This document shows positions 22,561 to 34,641 of a stretch of DNA of 64,000 bases, in pieces; position 1 is the stretch's first letter, and each line of letters begins with the position of its first letter. The position numbers and the translations under genes were made by a program. Below the pieces are notes generated by a model. That model saw only the letters and a program-made list of their open reading frames with translations. It was not told where the DNA came from and did not search any database. The stretch spans positions 62,001-126,000 of the forward strand of contig JAHLKG010000017.1 of assembly GCA_025526995.1 (NCBI GenBank), given 5' to 3'. This DNA is from Powellomyces hirtus (lineage: Eukaryota; Chytridiomycota; Chytridiomycetes; Spizellomycetales; Powellomycetaceae).

Positions 22561-22567
22561 CTCCCAC

Positions 22568-24103
22568 TCACGAAACATGTTTTGTGATCCCACAGGCGTC
22601 CCTCAGTTTCAAGAACTGATCCCTAGCCAGTGGTTTTGTCAAGATGTCTGCAACCATGTCCTGAGTCGAGAGATACTCTAATGCAATCTCCAAGCGTCCT
22701 AGTGCTTCTCTGATAAAGTGGTACCTCACTTCAATGTGTTTGGTGCTGGCATGCAATGTCGGGTTCTTAGCAAGAGCGATGGCACCCTGGTTGTCCTCAA
22801 AGAGCATTGTGGGTCCATCCTGCTTGAATCCAAGCTCCCCTGCAAGCAGACGAAGCCAAACAGCTTCCTTGGTGCACTGGGCTAGTGCCATGTACTCTGC
22901 TTCCGTGCTTGAAAGAGCTACAGTGGTCTGCCGCTTGGATTGCCAGGTGATAGGCCCGTTGAACATGAAGATGAATCCAGTGGTTGATCTCCTTGTGTCC
23001 AAACATCCAGCATAGTCGGAATCCGAGTATCCAACCAGCTTCCTAGGCTCAGAGACATTCTCTTTGCCTCCCAGAAGGATTCCAAGTTCGCTTGTGCCCT
23101 TCAGGTATCTGATGATCCGCTTGGCAGCACTCCAATGCTCCTTTCCAGGCTTTGCAAGGTACTTGGACACAATTCCAACTGCAGCAGCAATGTCAGGGCG
23201 TGTTCCTAGCATGGCATAGATCAAACTGCCCACTGCATTCCTGTATGGCACAGAGCTCATCTCCAGCTCCTCCGTCTCATTCTGAGGTGCCATGTTGTTT
23301 CTGAGGTGCAGTCCATGTTCCATAGGCGTGGCATGAACCTTGGCATCTCCCATGTTGAATTTCGAAACGACCTCTTCAACATACTTCTTCTGAGACAACC
23401 AGATGGTGCGGGTGCTTCTGCTCCGTCTGATGTGAATCCCAAGGAAGTAATTCAGCTCTCCAAGGTCTGTCATCTCAAAAGCTCGTCTCAGCTCCTTCTT
23501 GACATCCCCCAGCTGTTCCTTGCTTGATGAGGCCACAATGAGGTCGTCCACATAGATCAGAATGTACTCTGTTGTCCCATTCTGACTCCTGTAGTACATG
23601 CAAGGCTCTGCAGTCGACTGCACAAAGCCCATAGACTTCAGTTTGTGGTCTATCTTGTGGTTGAAGCGCCTTGCTGATTGCTTGAGGCCGTAGAGGGGTC
23701 TCCCAAGCTTGCAGACCCGTCCTGGATGCTTGGAATCCTCAAAGCCCTCCGGTTGGCGCATGTAGATCACATAGTCCAGATCCCCTTGCAAGAATGCTGT
23801 CTTCACGTCCATCTGATGTGCCTCCAAGTCATCTGTGGCAATGATGGAGAACAGCAGTCTCATGGGACCAAACTTGGCAACAGGAGCAAACGTCTCCTGA
23901 TAGTCCAATCCCTCTCTCTGAGAGAATCCCTTGGCAACAAGTCTTGCCTTGTATCTGTCAAGCTCTCCTGTGTCCTTCAGCTTTCGTTTGAAGACCCACT
24001 TGCATCCAATAGCTTTTCTGCCCGTTGGCAGATCCACAAGTTGCCATGTCCCATTCTTGGCAAGAGCATCCATCTCTTCCTGAGCAGCCTGACGCCATTG
24101 TGA
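22568..24103 (-). pseudogene. Element F pol 3' part: RT and RNase H
   Basis: Open frame from the RT N-terminus (DALAKNGTWQLVDL) through YVDD and RNase H to the stop. Cut at TGTGA (24099-24103) by element G, resuming at 29443. No coding lesion in this part. Confidence 0.9.
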
Positions 24104-24603
24104 TGTTGAGACGTCTTGACATCTACAAACAGGAACTCAGCATACCAGATAGGTTGCTAGGTTGTTGTCAAGACTTGCAGAGGGTCTGAAGGTGCTTCCC
24201 AAGGTAGGGAAGGTCGCCTGTAGTGTTTGGCAGAGTGTACTAGACAAGTAGAGTGTGTTGGACTGTTATTATATTGGTTGGGGATGCCCAGAGGGCGTCC
24301 TTTAATAACAATTTGGATCATAGTACATGTGTAGTGACAATCTAACTGTGCCCTAGCTTGGCCAAGACGGCCCTGGCCTGGCCTAGTATTGTTCCCAATC
24401 ACAGGGTGTCTTTTTGCCTTTTCTTGGCGCTTCTATCAGCGCTCCAGACGTGTTCTAGGCCTTCCCAGGCCCTCTCCAGCTATTCTGGATCGTTCTAGAC
24501 CATTCTGGACCATTCCAGACCATTCTAGACACAAGTGGATGTCCTCCCACATGTCCCGTGTGCTCTAAGTCCTCCCAGAGGCGCCCACAGGTAGATTCCA
24601 ACA
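24104..24603 (-). repeat. Element G 3' LTR (500 bp)
   Basis: Young type; left flank TGTGA. Confidence 0.9.
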
Positions 24604-24610
24604 CTCCCAC

Positions 24611-27600
24611 TCACGAAACATGTTTTGTGATCCCACAGGCGTCCCTCAGTTTCAAGAACTGATCCCTAGCCAGTGGTTTTGTCAAGATGTCTGCAACCAT
24701 GTCCTGAGTCGAGAGATACTCTAATGCAATCTCCAAGCGTCCTAGTGCTTCTCTGATAAAGTGGTACCTCACTTCAATGTGTTTGGTGCTGGCATGCAAT
24801 GTCGGGTTCTTAGCAAGAGCGATGGCACCCTGGTTGTCCTCAAAGAGCATTGTGGGTCCATCCTGCTTGAATCCAAGCTCCCCTGCAAGCAGACGAAGCC
24901 AAACAGCTTCCTTGGTGCACTGGGCTAGTGCCATGTACTCTGCTTCCGTGCTTGAAAGAGCTACAGTGGTCTGCCGCTTGGATTGCCAGGTGATAGGCCC
25001 GTTGAACATGAAGATGAATCCAGTGGTTGATCTCCTTGTGTCCAAACATCCAGCATAGTCGGAATCCGAGTATCCAACCAGCTTCCTAGGCTCAGAGACA
25101 TTCTCTTTGCCTCCCAGAAGGATTCCAAGTTCGCTTGTGCCCTTCAGGTATCTGATGATCCGCTTGGCAGCACTCCAATGCTCCTTTCCAGGCTTTGCAA
25201 GGTACTTGGACACAATTCCAACTGCAGCAGCAATGTCAGGGCGTGTTCCTAGCATGGCATAGATCAAACTGCCCACTGCATTCCTGTATGGCACAGAGCT
25301 CATCTCCAGCTCCTCCGTCTCATTCTGAGGTGCCATGTTGTTTCTGAGGTGCAGTCCATGTTCCATAGGCGTGGCATGAACCTTGGCATCTCCCATGTTG
25401 AATTTCGAAACGACCTCTTCAACATACTTCTTCTGAGACAACCAGATGGTGCGGGTGCTTCTGCTCCGTCTGATGTGAATCCCAAGGAAGTAATTCAGCT
25501 CTCCAAGGTCTGTCATCTCAAAAGCTCGTCTCAGCTCCTTCTTGACATCCCCCAGCTGTTCCTTGCTTGATGAGGCCACAATGAGGTCGTCCACATAGAT
25601 CAGAATGTACTCTGTTGTCCCATTCTGACTCCTGTAGTACATGCAAGGCTCTGCAGTCGACTGCACAAAGCCCATAGACTTCAGTTTGTGGTCTATCTTG
25701 TGGTTGAAGCGCCTTGCTGATTGCTTGAGGCCGTAGAGGGGTCTCCCAAGCTTGCAGACCCGTCCTGGATGCTTGGAATCCTCAAAGCCCTCCGGTTGGC
25801 GCATGTAGATCACATAGTCCAGATCCCCTTGCAAGAATGCTGTCTTCACGTCCATCTGATGTGCCTCCAAGTCATCTGTGGCAATGATGGAGAACAGCAG
25901 TCTCATGGGACCAAACTTGGCAACAGGAGCAAACGTCTCCTGATAGTCCAATCCCTCTCTCTGAGAGAATCCCTTGGCAACAAGTCTTGCCTTGTATCTG
26001 TCAAGCTCTCCTGTGTCCTTCAGCTTTCGTTTGAAGACCCACTTGCATCCAATAGCTTTTCTGCCCGTTGGCAGATCCACAAGTTGCCATGTCCCATTCT
26101 TGGCAAGAGCATCCATCTCTTCCTGAGCAGCCTGACGCCATTGTGAAGCATCTGGCATGGTCTGGCTCTCCTTGTAGCTTGTGGGCTCGTTTGAGACAAA
26201 GGAGACAGCATAGGCAACTGCAGCAACGTTTGCAGCGTTGCTTGAAGCCTTCCACCACTCTCCTGGCGGCTTCCTGAGTCTTTTGGGGGTTGGAGAAGGC
26301 TCTGCAGCACTCTCATAGTCAGAGGACGGCTCAGGGGTCCGTTCCCTCATGTTCTCCTCTCCCTCTGACATGTCTGTGTCCTCAGAGTCGTTACTGACAT
26401 CCTGCAGCTCGTCACTGACATCCTGCAGCTCGTCACTGACATCCTGCAGCTTCATTTCGGGCCCAATTCCCACTTCCAGGCTCTCAGCAGGCACTTGGGG
26501 CGTCTGAGCAGACTGGAGGGATGGAATGAAGCTCTTCTCATCGAATTTGACACTTCTGGAGAACAGGATCTTCTTAGTCTGTATGTCCATAAGCCGGTAT
26601 TCCTTGCTGTGGGAGCTATACCCCAGCATGATGCACTTGACAGCAGCATCATCCAGCTTCTGGCGCTTGTTGGGTTGAATGTAGGCATAGGCAATGCATC
26701 CAAACGTCCTCAAATGTCCCAGAGATGGTGGGATACCAAGGAACATCTCATAAGGCGTCTTGGGGCATGCAACAGTGGGAGATCTGTTCCTCAGATAGAC
26801 TGCTGTCATGATTGCTTCTCCCCAGAAACGCTTGTCCAAGCCTGACTGCTTCAACAAACATCTCCCCATCTCCACAAGGGTACGGTTGGCTCGTTCAGCA
26901 ACACCATTTTGCTGTGGAGTATTTACTGAACTCCTCTGATGCTGTGTGCCCTTCTCCTTGAAGTGGTCCCTTAGCAAGTTGCTCATGTACTCGCCTCCTA
27001 GGTCGGATCTGACAGCTTTGATCTGCTTTCCATGTAGGGGGACAAGTGCTGCTTCCAGCTCCTGATAGTGCCTAGCAACTTCTCCCTTGGTCTTCATAAG
27101 GCAAACATGGAAATATCTTGTCTTGTCATCAATGAATGTGACAAAATAGCGATATCCAGTGATCGTGGGTGGTTCAACTGGTCCCCAGACATCTGTGTGG
27201 ATCAATCCCAGCTTCTCTGATGCTCTGGAGGCCTGTGCCTTGGGGAATGGCGCTCTGCTTGCTTTGCTGAGTGCACAAGTGTCACAAATGCTCAAGCTCC
27301 CACTAGTTTGAACGCCCTTGGCAAGCTTGGTGAGCCTTCCAATGTCTGCAACGTTCAAATGGCCGAGTCTCTGATGCCATAGGGACAAGTCCTGACTTGT
27401 TGTGTCCCTTCCAACATTGTGGGCAATCCCAGCATTTGCCTGCCCATGTGTTGTCTCGAATGTGTAGACAAATTGGTTCTCTTTGGCAAGGAAAGCCATC
27501 CCATCCTTTGCAATGATCCGAGCAGCCTGTGGTCCCACTTCAAAACAAGCTCCAGCTTTGGCAAGGCGAGCCAGTGATAGGAGGTTCTTGGTCATCTTGG

Positions 27601-28684
27601 GGACGTGCCAGCAGTTCTGGATTTGCAGGGGCACTGTCTTCCCCTCTGTGTTGATCACCCATGTGTGAAGCGTTCCATGCCCCACAGCTTCCAATGTGTG
27701 ATTGTCTGCCATCTCAATGGCGACAGGAGACATCTTCTCATAGTCCCCAAACAGCTCTCTGCGGCCAGTCATGTGCTGAGAGGCTCCTGAGTCCAAAATC
27801 CAAGTGTTGGATGTCAGGGATGGCATCTGAGTTCCAATGGTGGTGAAAGCAAAGCCTCCAGGCGTCTGTTGAGTTGAGTTGGCCTGGTTTAGGCCCTTCT
27901 TCTCGTCTGCTGCCCTCTTGTGGCATTCCTTCTTGATGTGGCCCTTCTTGTTGCAGTAGTGACAGACTGCCTCCTTCTTCCAATCTGGCTTTCCCCCAGC
28001 CTTGTTGGTCTTCTGAGCATTCCCTTTGGTGTCAGCTTGTGTGAAGAAGGCTTTTGCTGCCTTTCCAGAGTTCTTCTTTCCATCTGCACGCCTCATTTCC
28101 TCCTGCAACAGCCTGGATGTCACAAAAGCCAAGTCCAGCTTCTCACTGGTCGACTCCAGAGTCATCACAAGGGTGTCAAAGGCTTCTGGAAGGGAAGAGA
28201 GCAAGGAGAACACATGGTCCTCCTCAGAAACGGGAGCTCCGATGGCTGCAAGTTCCTGGGTCATCCTCTTGATCTTGTTGATGTGGATGGTCATGGAATC
28301 AGTTGGGTCCATTGTCACAGTGAGGAACCGACGTCTCAGGAAGTGTCTGTTGGCAACCCCCTTCTTCTCATGCACCTCCCTCAGCTTTTCCCATGCTTCA
28401 AGGGCGGATTCAGCCTCATGAACATGCATCAATTGCTCATCATTCAAAGACATGATCAGCAGAGCCAGAGCTCTCTCATCTCGACGTATCCAGTCGTCTG
28501 ATGCTGTGTTGGTGGCCTTGGCAGTTCCTGAGCCGTCCTTGATGTCAATGGCATCCCAAAGTCCCTTCTCAATCAACAGCATCTTCATTTTCAACTTCCA
28601 AAGGTGAAAGTTCTCCCCAGTGAACCTCTCAATGGACACTCGGCTGTCAGAGTCGCCAGCCATCTTGTGCAAAGAGTGTGGCAA
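24611..28684 (-). CDS. Family-1 copia Gag-Pol polyprotein (element G, intact frame)
   Basis: 1357 residues with the same domain order and key residues as the B copy. Differences include Pro562 to Leu, next to the second catalytic integrase Asp (SDLGGEY instead of SDPGGEY), and RRRFL in gag. The Pro to Leu change is shared only with element F, in which G sits. The frame is complete, but integrase activity might be affected by the substitution. Confidence 0.93.
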   Translation of the reverse strand: MPHSLHKMAGDSDSRVSIERFTGENFHLWKLKMKMLLIEKGLWDAIDIKDGSGTAKATNTASDDWIRRDERALALLIMSLNDEQLMHVHEAESALEAWEKLREVHEKKGVANRHFLRRRFLTVTMDPTDSMTIHINKIKRMTQELAAIGAPVSEEDHVFSLLSSLPEAFDTLVMTLESTSEKLDLAFVTSRLLQEEMRRADGKKNSGKAAKAFFTQADTKGNAQKTNKAGGKPDWKKEAVCHYCNKKGHIKKECHKRAADEKKGLNQANSTQQTPGGFAFTTIGTQMPSLTSNTWILDSGASQHMTGRRELFGDYEKMSPVAIEMADNHTLEAVGHGTLHTWVINTEGKTVPLQIQNCWHVPKMTKNLLSLARLAKAGACFEVGPQAARIIAKDGMAFLAKENQFVYTFETTHGQANAGIAHNVGRDTTSQDLSLWHQRLGHLNVADIGRLTKLAKGVQTSGSLSICDTCALSKASRAPFPKAQASRASEKLGLIHTDVWGPVEPPTITGYRYFVTFIDDKTRYFHVCLMKTKGEVARHYQELEAALVPLHGKQIKAVRSDLGGEYMSNLLRDHFKEKGTQHQRSSVNTPQQNGVAERANRTLVEMGRCLLKQSGLDKRFWGEAIMTAVYLRNRSPTVACPKTPYEMFLGIPPSLGHLRTFGCIAYAYIQPNKRQKLDDAAVKCIMLGYSSHSKEYRLMDIQTKKILFSRSVKFDEKSFIPSLQSAQTPQVPAESLEVGIGPEMKLQDVSDELQDVSDELQDVSNDSEDTDMSEGEENMRERTPEPSSDYESAAEPSPTPKRLRKPPGEWWKASSNAANVAAVAYAVSFVSNEPTSYKESQTMPDASQWRQAAQEEMDALAKNGTWQLVDLPTGRKAIGCKWVFKRKLKDTGELDRYKARLVAKGFSQREGLDYQETFAPVAKFGPMRLLFSIIATDDLEAHQMDVKTAFLQGDLDYVIYMRQPEGFEDSKHPGRVCKLGRPLYGLKQSARRFNHKIDHKLKSMGFVQSTAEPCMYYRSQNGTTEYILIYVDDLIVASSSKEQLGDVKKELRRAFEMTDLGELNYFLGIHIRRSRSTRTIWLSQKKYVEEVVSKFNMGDAKVHATPMEHGLHLRNNMAPQNETEELEMSSVPYRNAVGSLIYAMLGTRPDIAAAVGIVSKYLAKPGKEHWSAAKRIIRYLKGTSELGILLGGKENVSEPRKLVGYSDSDYAGCLDTRRSTTGFIFMFNGPITWQSKRQTTVALSSTEAEYMALAQCTKEAVWLRLLAGELGFKQDGPTMLFEDNQGAIALAKNPTLHASTKHIEVRYHFIREALGRLEIALEYLSTQDMVADILTKPLARDQFLKLRDACGITKHVS

Positions 28685-28942
28685 AATGGGATAGTCCCGG
28701 TGTTCAACCGCAAGTGGTCAGAACCTGCTCCAGAAAATCCACTCCAGTCCAGTCCAGTCCAGACAATAGCTCGTTTGATGGTCAGACGCAGGTGTCCTAT
28801 GCCTGCTATCTAGGCTTCTCGAGTGCTCAAACAGTTCTCCAAGTCCTCAGCAGCACCAGTGATAGGCACAGTGACGTGTTTCCCAGATAGGGATAGAGGT
28901 GGAGTCAGTAATGTTCAGACAGCTGTGTCAGGGCTCATAACC

Positions 28943-29442
28943 TGTTGAGACGTCTTGACATCTACAAACAGGAACTCAGCATACCAGATAGGTTGCTAGG
29001 TTGTTGTCAAGACTTGCAGAGGGTCTGAAGGTGCTTCCCAAGGTAGGGAAGGTCGCCTGTAGTGTTTGGCAGAGTGTACTAGACAAGTAGAGTGTGTTGG
29101 ACTGTTATTATATTGGTTGGGGATGCCCAGAGGGCGTCCTTTAATAACAATTTGGATCATAGTACATGTGTAGTGACAATCTAACTGTGCCCTAGCTTGG
29201 CCAAGACGGCCCTGGCCTGGCCTAGTATTGTTCCCAATCACAGGGTGTCTTTTTGCCTTTTCTTGGCGCTTCTATCAGCGCTCCAGACGTGTTCTAGGCC
29301 TTCCCAGGCCCTCTCCAGCTATTCTGGATCGTTCTAGACCATTCTGGACCATTCCAGACCATTCTAGACACAAGTGGATGTCCTCCCACATGTCCCGTGT
29401 GCTCTAAGTCCTCCCAGAGGCGCCCACAGGTAGATTCCAACA
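28943..29442 (-). repeat. Element G 5' LTR (500 bp)
   Basis: Preceded by primer site 28929-28942; right flank TGTGA. Confidence 0.9.
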
Positions 29443-29447
29443 TGTGA

Positions 29448-31985
29448 AGCATCTGGCATGGTCTGGCTCTCCTTGTAGCTTGTGGGCTCGTTTGAGACAA
29501 AGGAGACAGCATAGGCAACTGCAGCAACGTTTGCAGCGTTGCTTGAAGCCTTCCACCACTCTCCTGGCGGCTTCCTGAGTCTTTTGGGGGTTGGAGAAGG
29601 CTCTGCAGCACTCTCATAGTCAGAGGACGGCTCAGGGGTCCGTTCCCTCATGTTCTCCTCTCCCTCTGACATGTCTGTGTCCTCAGAGTCGTTACTGACA
29701 TCCTGCAGCTCGTCACTGACATCCTGCAGCTCGTCACTGACATCCTGCAGCTTCATTTCGGGCCCAATTCCCACTTCCAGGCTCTCAGCAGGCACTTGGG
29801 GCGTCTGAGCAGACTGGAGGGATGGAATGAAGCTCTTCTCATCGAATTTGACACTTCTGGAGAACAGGATCTTCTTAGTCTGTATGTCCATAAGCCGGTA
29901 TTCCTTGCTGTGGGAGCTATACCCCAGCATGATGCACTTGACAGCAGCATCATCCAGCTTCTGGCGCTTGTTGGGTTGAATGTAGGCATAGGCAATGCAT
30001 CCAAACGTCCTCAAATGTCCCAGAGATGGTGGGATACCAAGGAACATCTCATAAGGCGTCTTGGGGCATGCAACAGTGGGAGATCTGTTCCTCAGATAGA
30101 CTGCTGTCATGATTGCTTCTCCCCAGAAACGCTTGTCCAAGCCTGACTGCTTCAACAAACATCTCCCCATCTCCACAAGGGTACGGTTGGCTCGTTCAGC
30201 AACACCATTTTGCTGTGGAGTATTTACTGAACTCCTCTGATGCTGTGTGCCCTTCTCCTTGAAGTGGTCCCTTAGCAAGTTGCTCATGTACTCGCCTCCT
30301 AGGTCGGATCTGACAGCTTTGATCTGCTTTCCATGTAGGGGGACAAGTGCTGCTTCCAGCTCCTGATAGTGCCTAGCAACTTCTCCCTTGGTCTTCATAA
30401 GGCAAACATGGAAATATCTTGTCTTGTCATCAATGAATGTGACAAAATAGCGATATCCAGTGATCGTGGGTGGTTCAACTGGTCCCCAGACATCTGTGTG
30501 GATCAATCCCAGCTTCTCTGATGCTCTGGAGGCCTGTGCCTTGGGGAATGGCGCTCTGCTTGCTTTGCTGAGTGCACAAGTGTCACAAATGCTCAAGCTC
30601 CCACTAGTTTGAACGCCCTTGGCAAGCTTGGTGAGCCTTCCAATGTCTGCAACGTTCAAATGGCCGAGTCTCTGATGCCATAGGGACAAGTCCTGACTTG
30701 TTGTGTCCCTTCCAACATTGTGGGCAATCCCAGCATTTGCCTGCCCATGTGTTGTCTCGAATGTGTAGACAAATTGGTTCTCTTTGGCAAGGAAAGCCAT
30801 CCCATCCTTTGCAATGATCCGAGCAGCCTGTGGTCCCACTTCAAAACAAGCTCCAGCTTTGGCAAGGCGAGCCAGTGATAGGAGGTTCTTGGTCATCTTG
30901 GGGACGTGCCAGCAGTTCTGGATTTGCAGGGGCACTGTCTTCCCCTCTGTGTTGATCACCCATGTGTGAAGCGTTCCATGCCCCACAGCTTCCAATGTGT
31001 GATTGTCTGCCATCTCAATGGCGACAGGAGACATCTTCTCATAGTCCCCAAACAGCTCTCTGCGGCCAGTCATGTGCTGAGAGGCTCCTGAGTCCAAAAT
31101 CCAAGTGTTGGATGTCAGGGATGGCATCTGAGTTCCAATGGTGGTGAAAACAAAGCCTCCAGGCGTCTGTTGAGTTGAGTTGGCCTGGTTTAGGCCCTTC
31201 TTCTCGTCTGCTGCCCTCTTGTGGCATTCCTTCTTGATGTGGCCCTTCTTGTTGCAGTAGTGACAGACTGCCTCCTTCTTCCAATCTGGCTTTCCCCCAG
31301 CCTTGTTGGTCTTCTGAGCATTCCCTTTGGTGTCAGCTTGTGTGAAGAAGGCTTTTGCTGCCTTTCCAGAGTTCTTCTTTCCATCTGCACGCCTCATTTC
31401 CTCCTGCAACAGCCTGGATGTCACAAAAGCCAAGTCCAGCTTCTCACTGGTCGACTCCAGAGTCATCACAAGGGTGTCAAAGGCTTCTGGAAGGGAAGAG
31501 AGCAAGGAGAACACATGGTCCTCCTCAGAAACGGGAGCTCCGATGGCTGCAAGTTCCTGGGTCATCCTCTTGATCTTGTTGATGTGGATGGTCATGGAAT
31601 CAGTTGGGTCCATTGTCACAGTGAGGAACCGACATCTCAGGAAGTGTCTGTTGGCAACCCCCTTCTTCTCATGCACCTCCCTCAGCTTTTCCCATGCTTC
31701 AAGGGCGGATTCAGCCTCATGAACATGCATCAATTGCTCATCATTCAAAGACATGATCAGCAGAGCCAGAGCTCTCTCATCTCGACGTATCCAGTCGTCT
31801 GATGCTGTGTTGGTGGCCTTGGCAGTTCCTGAGCCGTCCTTGATGTCAATGGCATCCCAAAGTCCCTTCTCAATCAACAGCATCTTCATTTTCAACTTTC
31901 AAAGGTGAAAGTTCTCCCCAGTGAACCTCTCAATGGACACTCGGCTGTCAGAGTCGCCAGCCATCTTGTGCAAAGAGTGTGGCAA
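29448..31985 (-). pseudogene. Element F gag to linker part, with a nonsense codon in gag
   Basis: Continues F's coding sequence from the ATG at 31985 through gag, CCHC, protease and full integrase to the linker before RT. Codon 29 (31899-31901 on the plus strand) is TGA instead of TGG, so Trp29 is lost and translation from the normal start would stop early; a downstream Met near 31895 keeps the rest open. Also carries SDLGGEY in integrase and RCRFL in gag, the latter shared with B. Confidence 0.9.
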
Positions 31986-32243
31986 AATGGGATAGTCCCG
32001 GTGTTCAACCGCAAGTGGTCAGAACCTGCTCCAGAAAATCCACTCCAGTCCAGTCCAGTCCAGACAATAGCTCGTTTGATGGTCAGACGCAGGTGTCCTA
32101 TGCCTGCTATCTAGGCTTCTCGAGTGCTCAAACAGTTCTCCAAGTCCTCAGCAGCACCAGTGATAGGCACAGTGACGTGTTTCCCAGATAGGGATAGAGG
32201 TGGAGTCAGTAATGTTCAGACAGCTGTGTCAGGGCTCATAACC

Positions 32244-32743
32244 TGTTGAGACGTCTTGACATCTACAAACAGGAACTCAGCATACCAGATAGGTTGCTAG
32301 GTTGTTGTCAAGACTTGCAGAGGGTCTGAAGGTGCTTCCCAAGGTAGGGAAGGTCGCCTGTAGTGTTTGGCAGAGTGTACTAGACAAGTAGAGTGTGTTG
32401 GACTGTTATTATATTGGTTGGGGATGCCCAGAGGGCGTCCTTTAATAACAATTTGGATCATAGTACATGTGTAGTGACAATCTAACTGTGCCCTAGCTTG
32501 GCCAAGACGGCCCTGGCCTGGCCTAGTATTGTTCCCAATCACAGGGTGTCTTTTTGCCTTTTCTTGGCGCTTCTATCAGCGCTCCAGACGTGTTCTAGGC
32601 CTTCCCAGGCCCTCTCCAGCTATTCTGGATCGTTCTAGACCATTCTGGACCATTCCAGACCATTCTAGACACAAGTGGATGTCCTCCCACATGTCCCGTG
32701 TGCTCTAAGTCCTCCCAGAGGCGCCCACAGGTAGATTCCAACA
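32244..32743 (-). repeat. Element F 5' LTR (500 bp)
   Basis: Preceded by primer site 32230-32243; right flank GAGTG (32744-32748). Confidence 0.9.
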
Positions 32744-32748
32744 GAGTG

Positions 32749-34384
32749 CTGCTTCCAGCTCCTGATAGTGCCTAGCACCTTCTCCCTTGGTCTTCATAAG
32801 GCAAACATGGAAATATCTCGTCTTGTCATCAATGAATGTGACGAAATAGCGATATCCAGTGATTGTGGGTGGTTCAACTGGTCCCCAGACATCTGTGTGG
32901 ATCAATCCCAGCTTCTCTGATGCTCTGGAGGCCTGTGCCTTGGGGAATGGCGCTCTGCTTGCTTTGCTGAGTGCACAAGTGTCACAAATGCTCAAGCTCC
33001 CACTGGTTTGAACGCCCTTGGCAAGCTTGGTGAGCCTTCCAATGTTTGCAACGTTCAAATGGCCGAGTCTCTGATGCCATAGGGACAAGTCCTGACTTGT
33101 TGTGTCCCTTCCAACATTGTGGGCAATCCCAGCATTTGCCTGCCCATGTGTTGTCTCGAATGTGTAGACAAATAGGTTCTCTTTGGCAAGGAAAGCTGTC
33201 CCATCCTTTGCAATGATCCGAGCAGCCTGTGGTCCCACTTCAAAACAAGCTCCAGCTTTGGCAAGGGGAGCCAGTGATAGGAGGTTCTTGGTCAACTTGG
33301 GGACGTGCCAGCAGTTCTGGATTTGCAGGGGCACTGTCTTCCCCTCTGTGTTGATCACCCATGTGTGAAGCGTTCCATGCCCCACAGCTTCCAATGTGTG
33401 ATTGTCTGCCATCTCAATGGCGACAGGAGACATCTTCTCATAGTCCCCAAAGAGCTCTCTGTGGCCAGTCATGTGCTGAGAGGCTCCTGAGTCCACAATC
33501 CAAGTGTTGGATGTCAGGGATGGCATCTGAGTCCCAATGGTGGTGAAAGCAAAGCCTCCAGGAGTCTGTTGAGTCGAGTTGGCCTGGTTTAGGCCCTTCT
33601 TCTCGTCTGCTGCCCTCTTGTGGCATTCCTTCTTGATGTGGCCCTTCTTGTTGCAGTAGTGACAGACTGCCTCCTTCTTCCAATCTGGCTTTCCCCCAGC
33701 CTTGTTGGTCTTCTGAGCATTCCCTTTGGTGTCAGCTTGTGTGGAGAAGGCTTTTGCTGCCTTTCCAGAGTTCTTCTTTCCATCTGCATGCCTCATTTCC
33801 TCCTGCAACAGCCTGGATGTCACAAAAGCCAAGTCCAGCTTCTCACTGGTTGACTCCAGAGTCATCACAAGGGTGTCAAAGGCTTCAGGAAGGGAAGAGA
33901 GCAAGGAGAACACATGGTCCTCCTCAGAAACGGGAGCTCCAATGGCAGCAAGTTCCTGGGTCATCCTCTTGATCTTGTTGATGTGGATGGTCATGGAATC
34001 AGTTGGGTCCATTGTCACAGTGAGGAACCGACGTCTCAGGAAGTGTCTGTTGGCAACCCCCTTCTTCTCATGCACCTCCCTCAGCTTTTCCCATGCTTCA
34101 AGGGCGGATTCGGCCTCATGAACATGCATCAATTGCTCATCATTCAAAGACATGATCAGCAGAGCCAGAGCTCTCTCATCTCGACGTATCCAGTCGTCTG
34201 ATGCTGTGTTGGTGGCCTTGGCAGTTCCAGAGCCGTCCTTGATGTCAATGGCATCCCAAAGTCCCTTCTCAATCAACAGCATCTTCATTTTCAACTTCCA
34301 AAGGTGAAAGTTCTCCCCAGTGAACCTCTCAATGGACACTCGGATGTCAGAGTTGCCAGCCATCTTGTGCAAAGAGTGTGGCAA
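32749..34384 (-). pseudogene. Element E gag, protease and N-terminal integrase part
   Basis: The 5' half of E's gag-pol, from ATG near 34384 to QELEAAL. Frame is open but with scattered substitutions (for example GNSDIR for GDSDSR near the start, WIVDSGAS in protease, NIGRLTK in integrase). The DSGA protease and CCHC knuckle are kept. Confidence 0.9.
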
Positions 34385-34641
34385 AATGGGATAGTCCCAG
34401 TGTTCAACCGCAAGTGGTCAGAACCTGCTCCAGAAAATCCACTTCAGTCCAGTCCAGTCCAGACAATAGCTCGTTCAATGGTCAGACGCAGGTGTCCTAT
34501 GCCTGCTATCTAGGCTCTCAAGTGCTCAAACAGTTCTCCAAGTCCTCAGCAGTGCCAGTGATAGGCACAGTGACGTGTTTCCCAGATAGGGATAGAGGTG
34601 GAGTCAGTAATGTTCAGACAGCTGTGTCAGGGCTCATAACC

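Larger units (their letters stand above)
24104..29442 (-). mobile_element. Family-1 copia element G, full length (5339 bp)
   Basis: LTRs 24104-24603 and 28943-29442, identical by eye, flanked by TGTGA (24099-24103 and 29443-29447). Inserted in F just before the RT domain, same orientation. It is the innermost element of the D-E-F-G stack. Confidence 0.95.
22061..32743 (-). mobile_element. Family-1 copia element F (contains G)
   Basis: LTRs 22061-22560 and 32244-32743 are flanked by GAGTG (22056-22060 and 32744-32748), inserted in E's integrase region. The span minus G and its duplication is 5339 bp. Gag carries a nonsense codon, so F is not autonomous. Confidence 0.92.
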
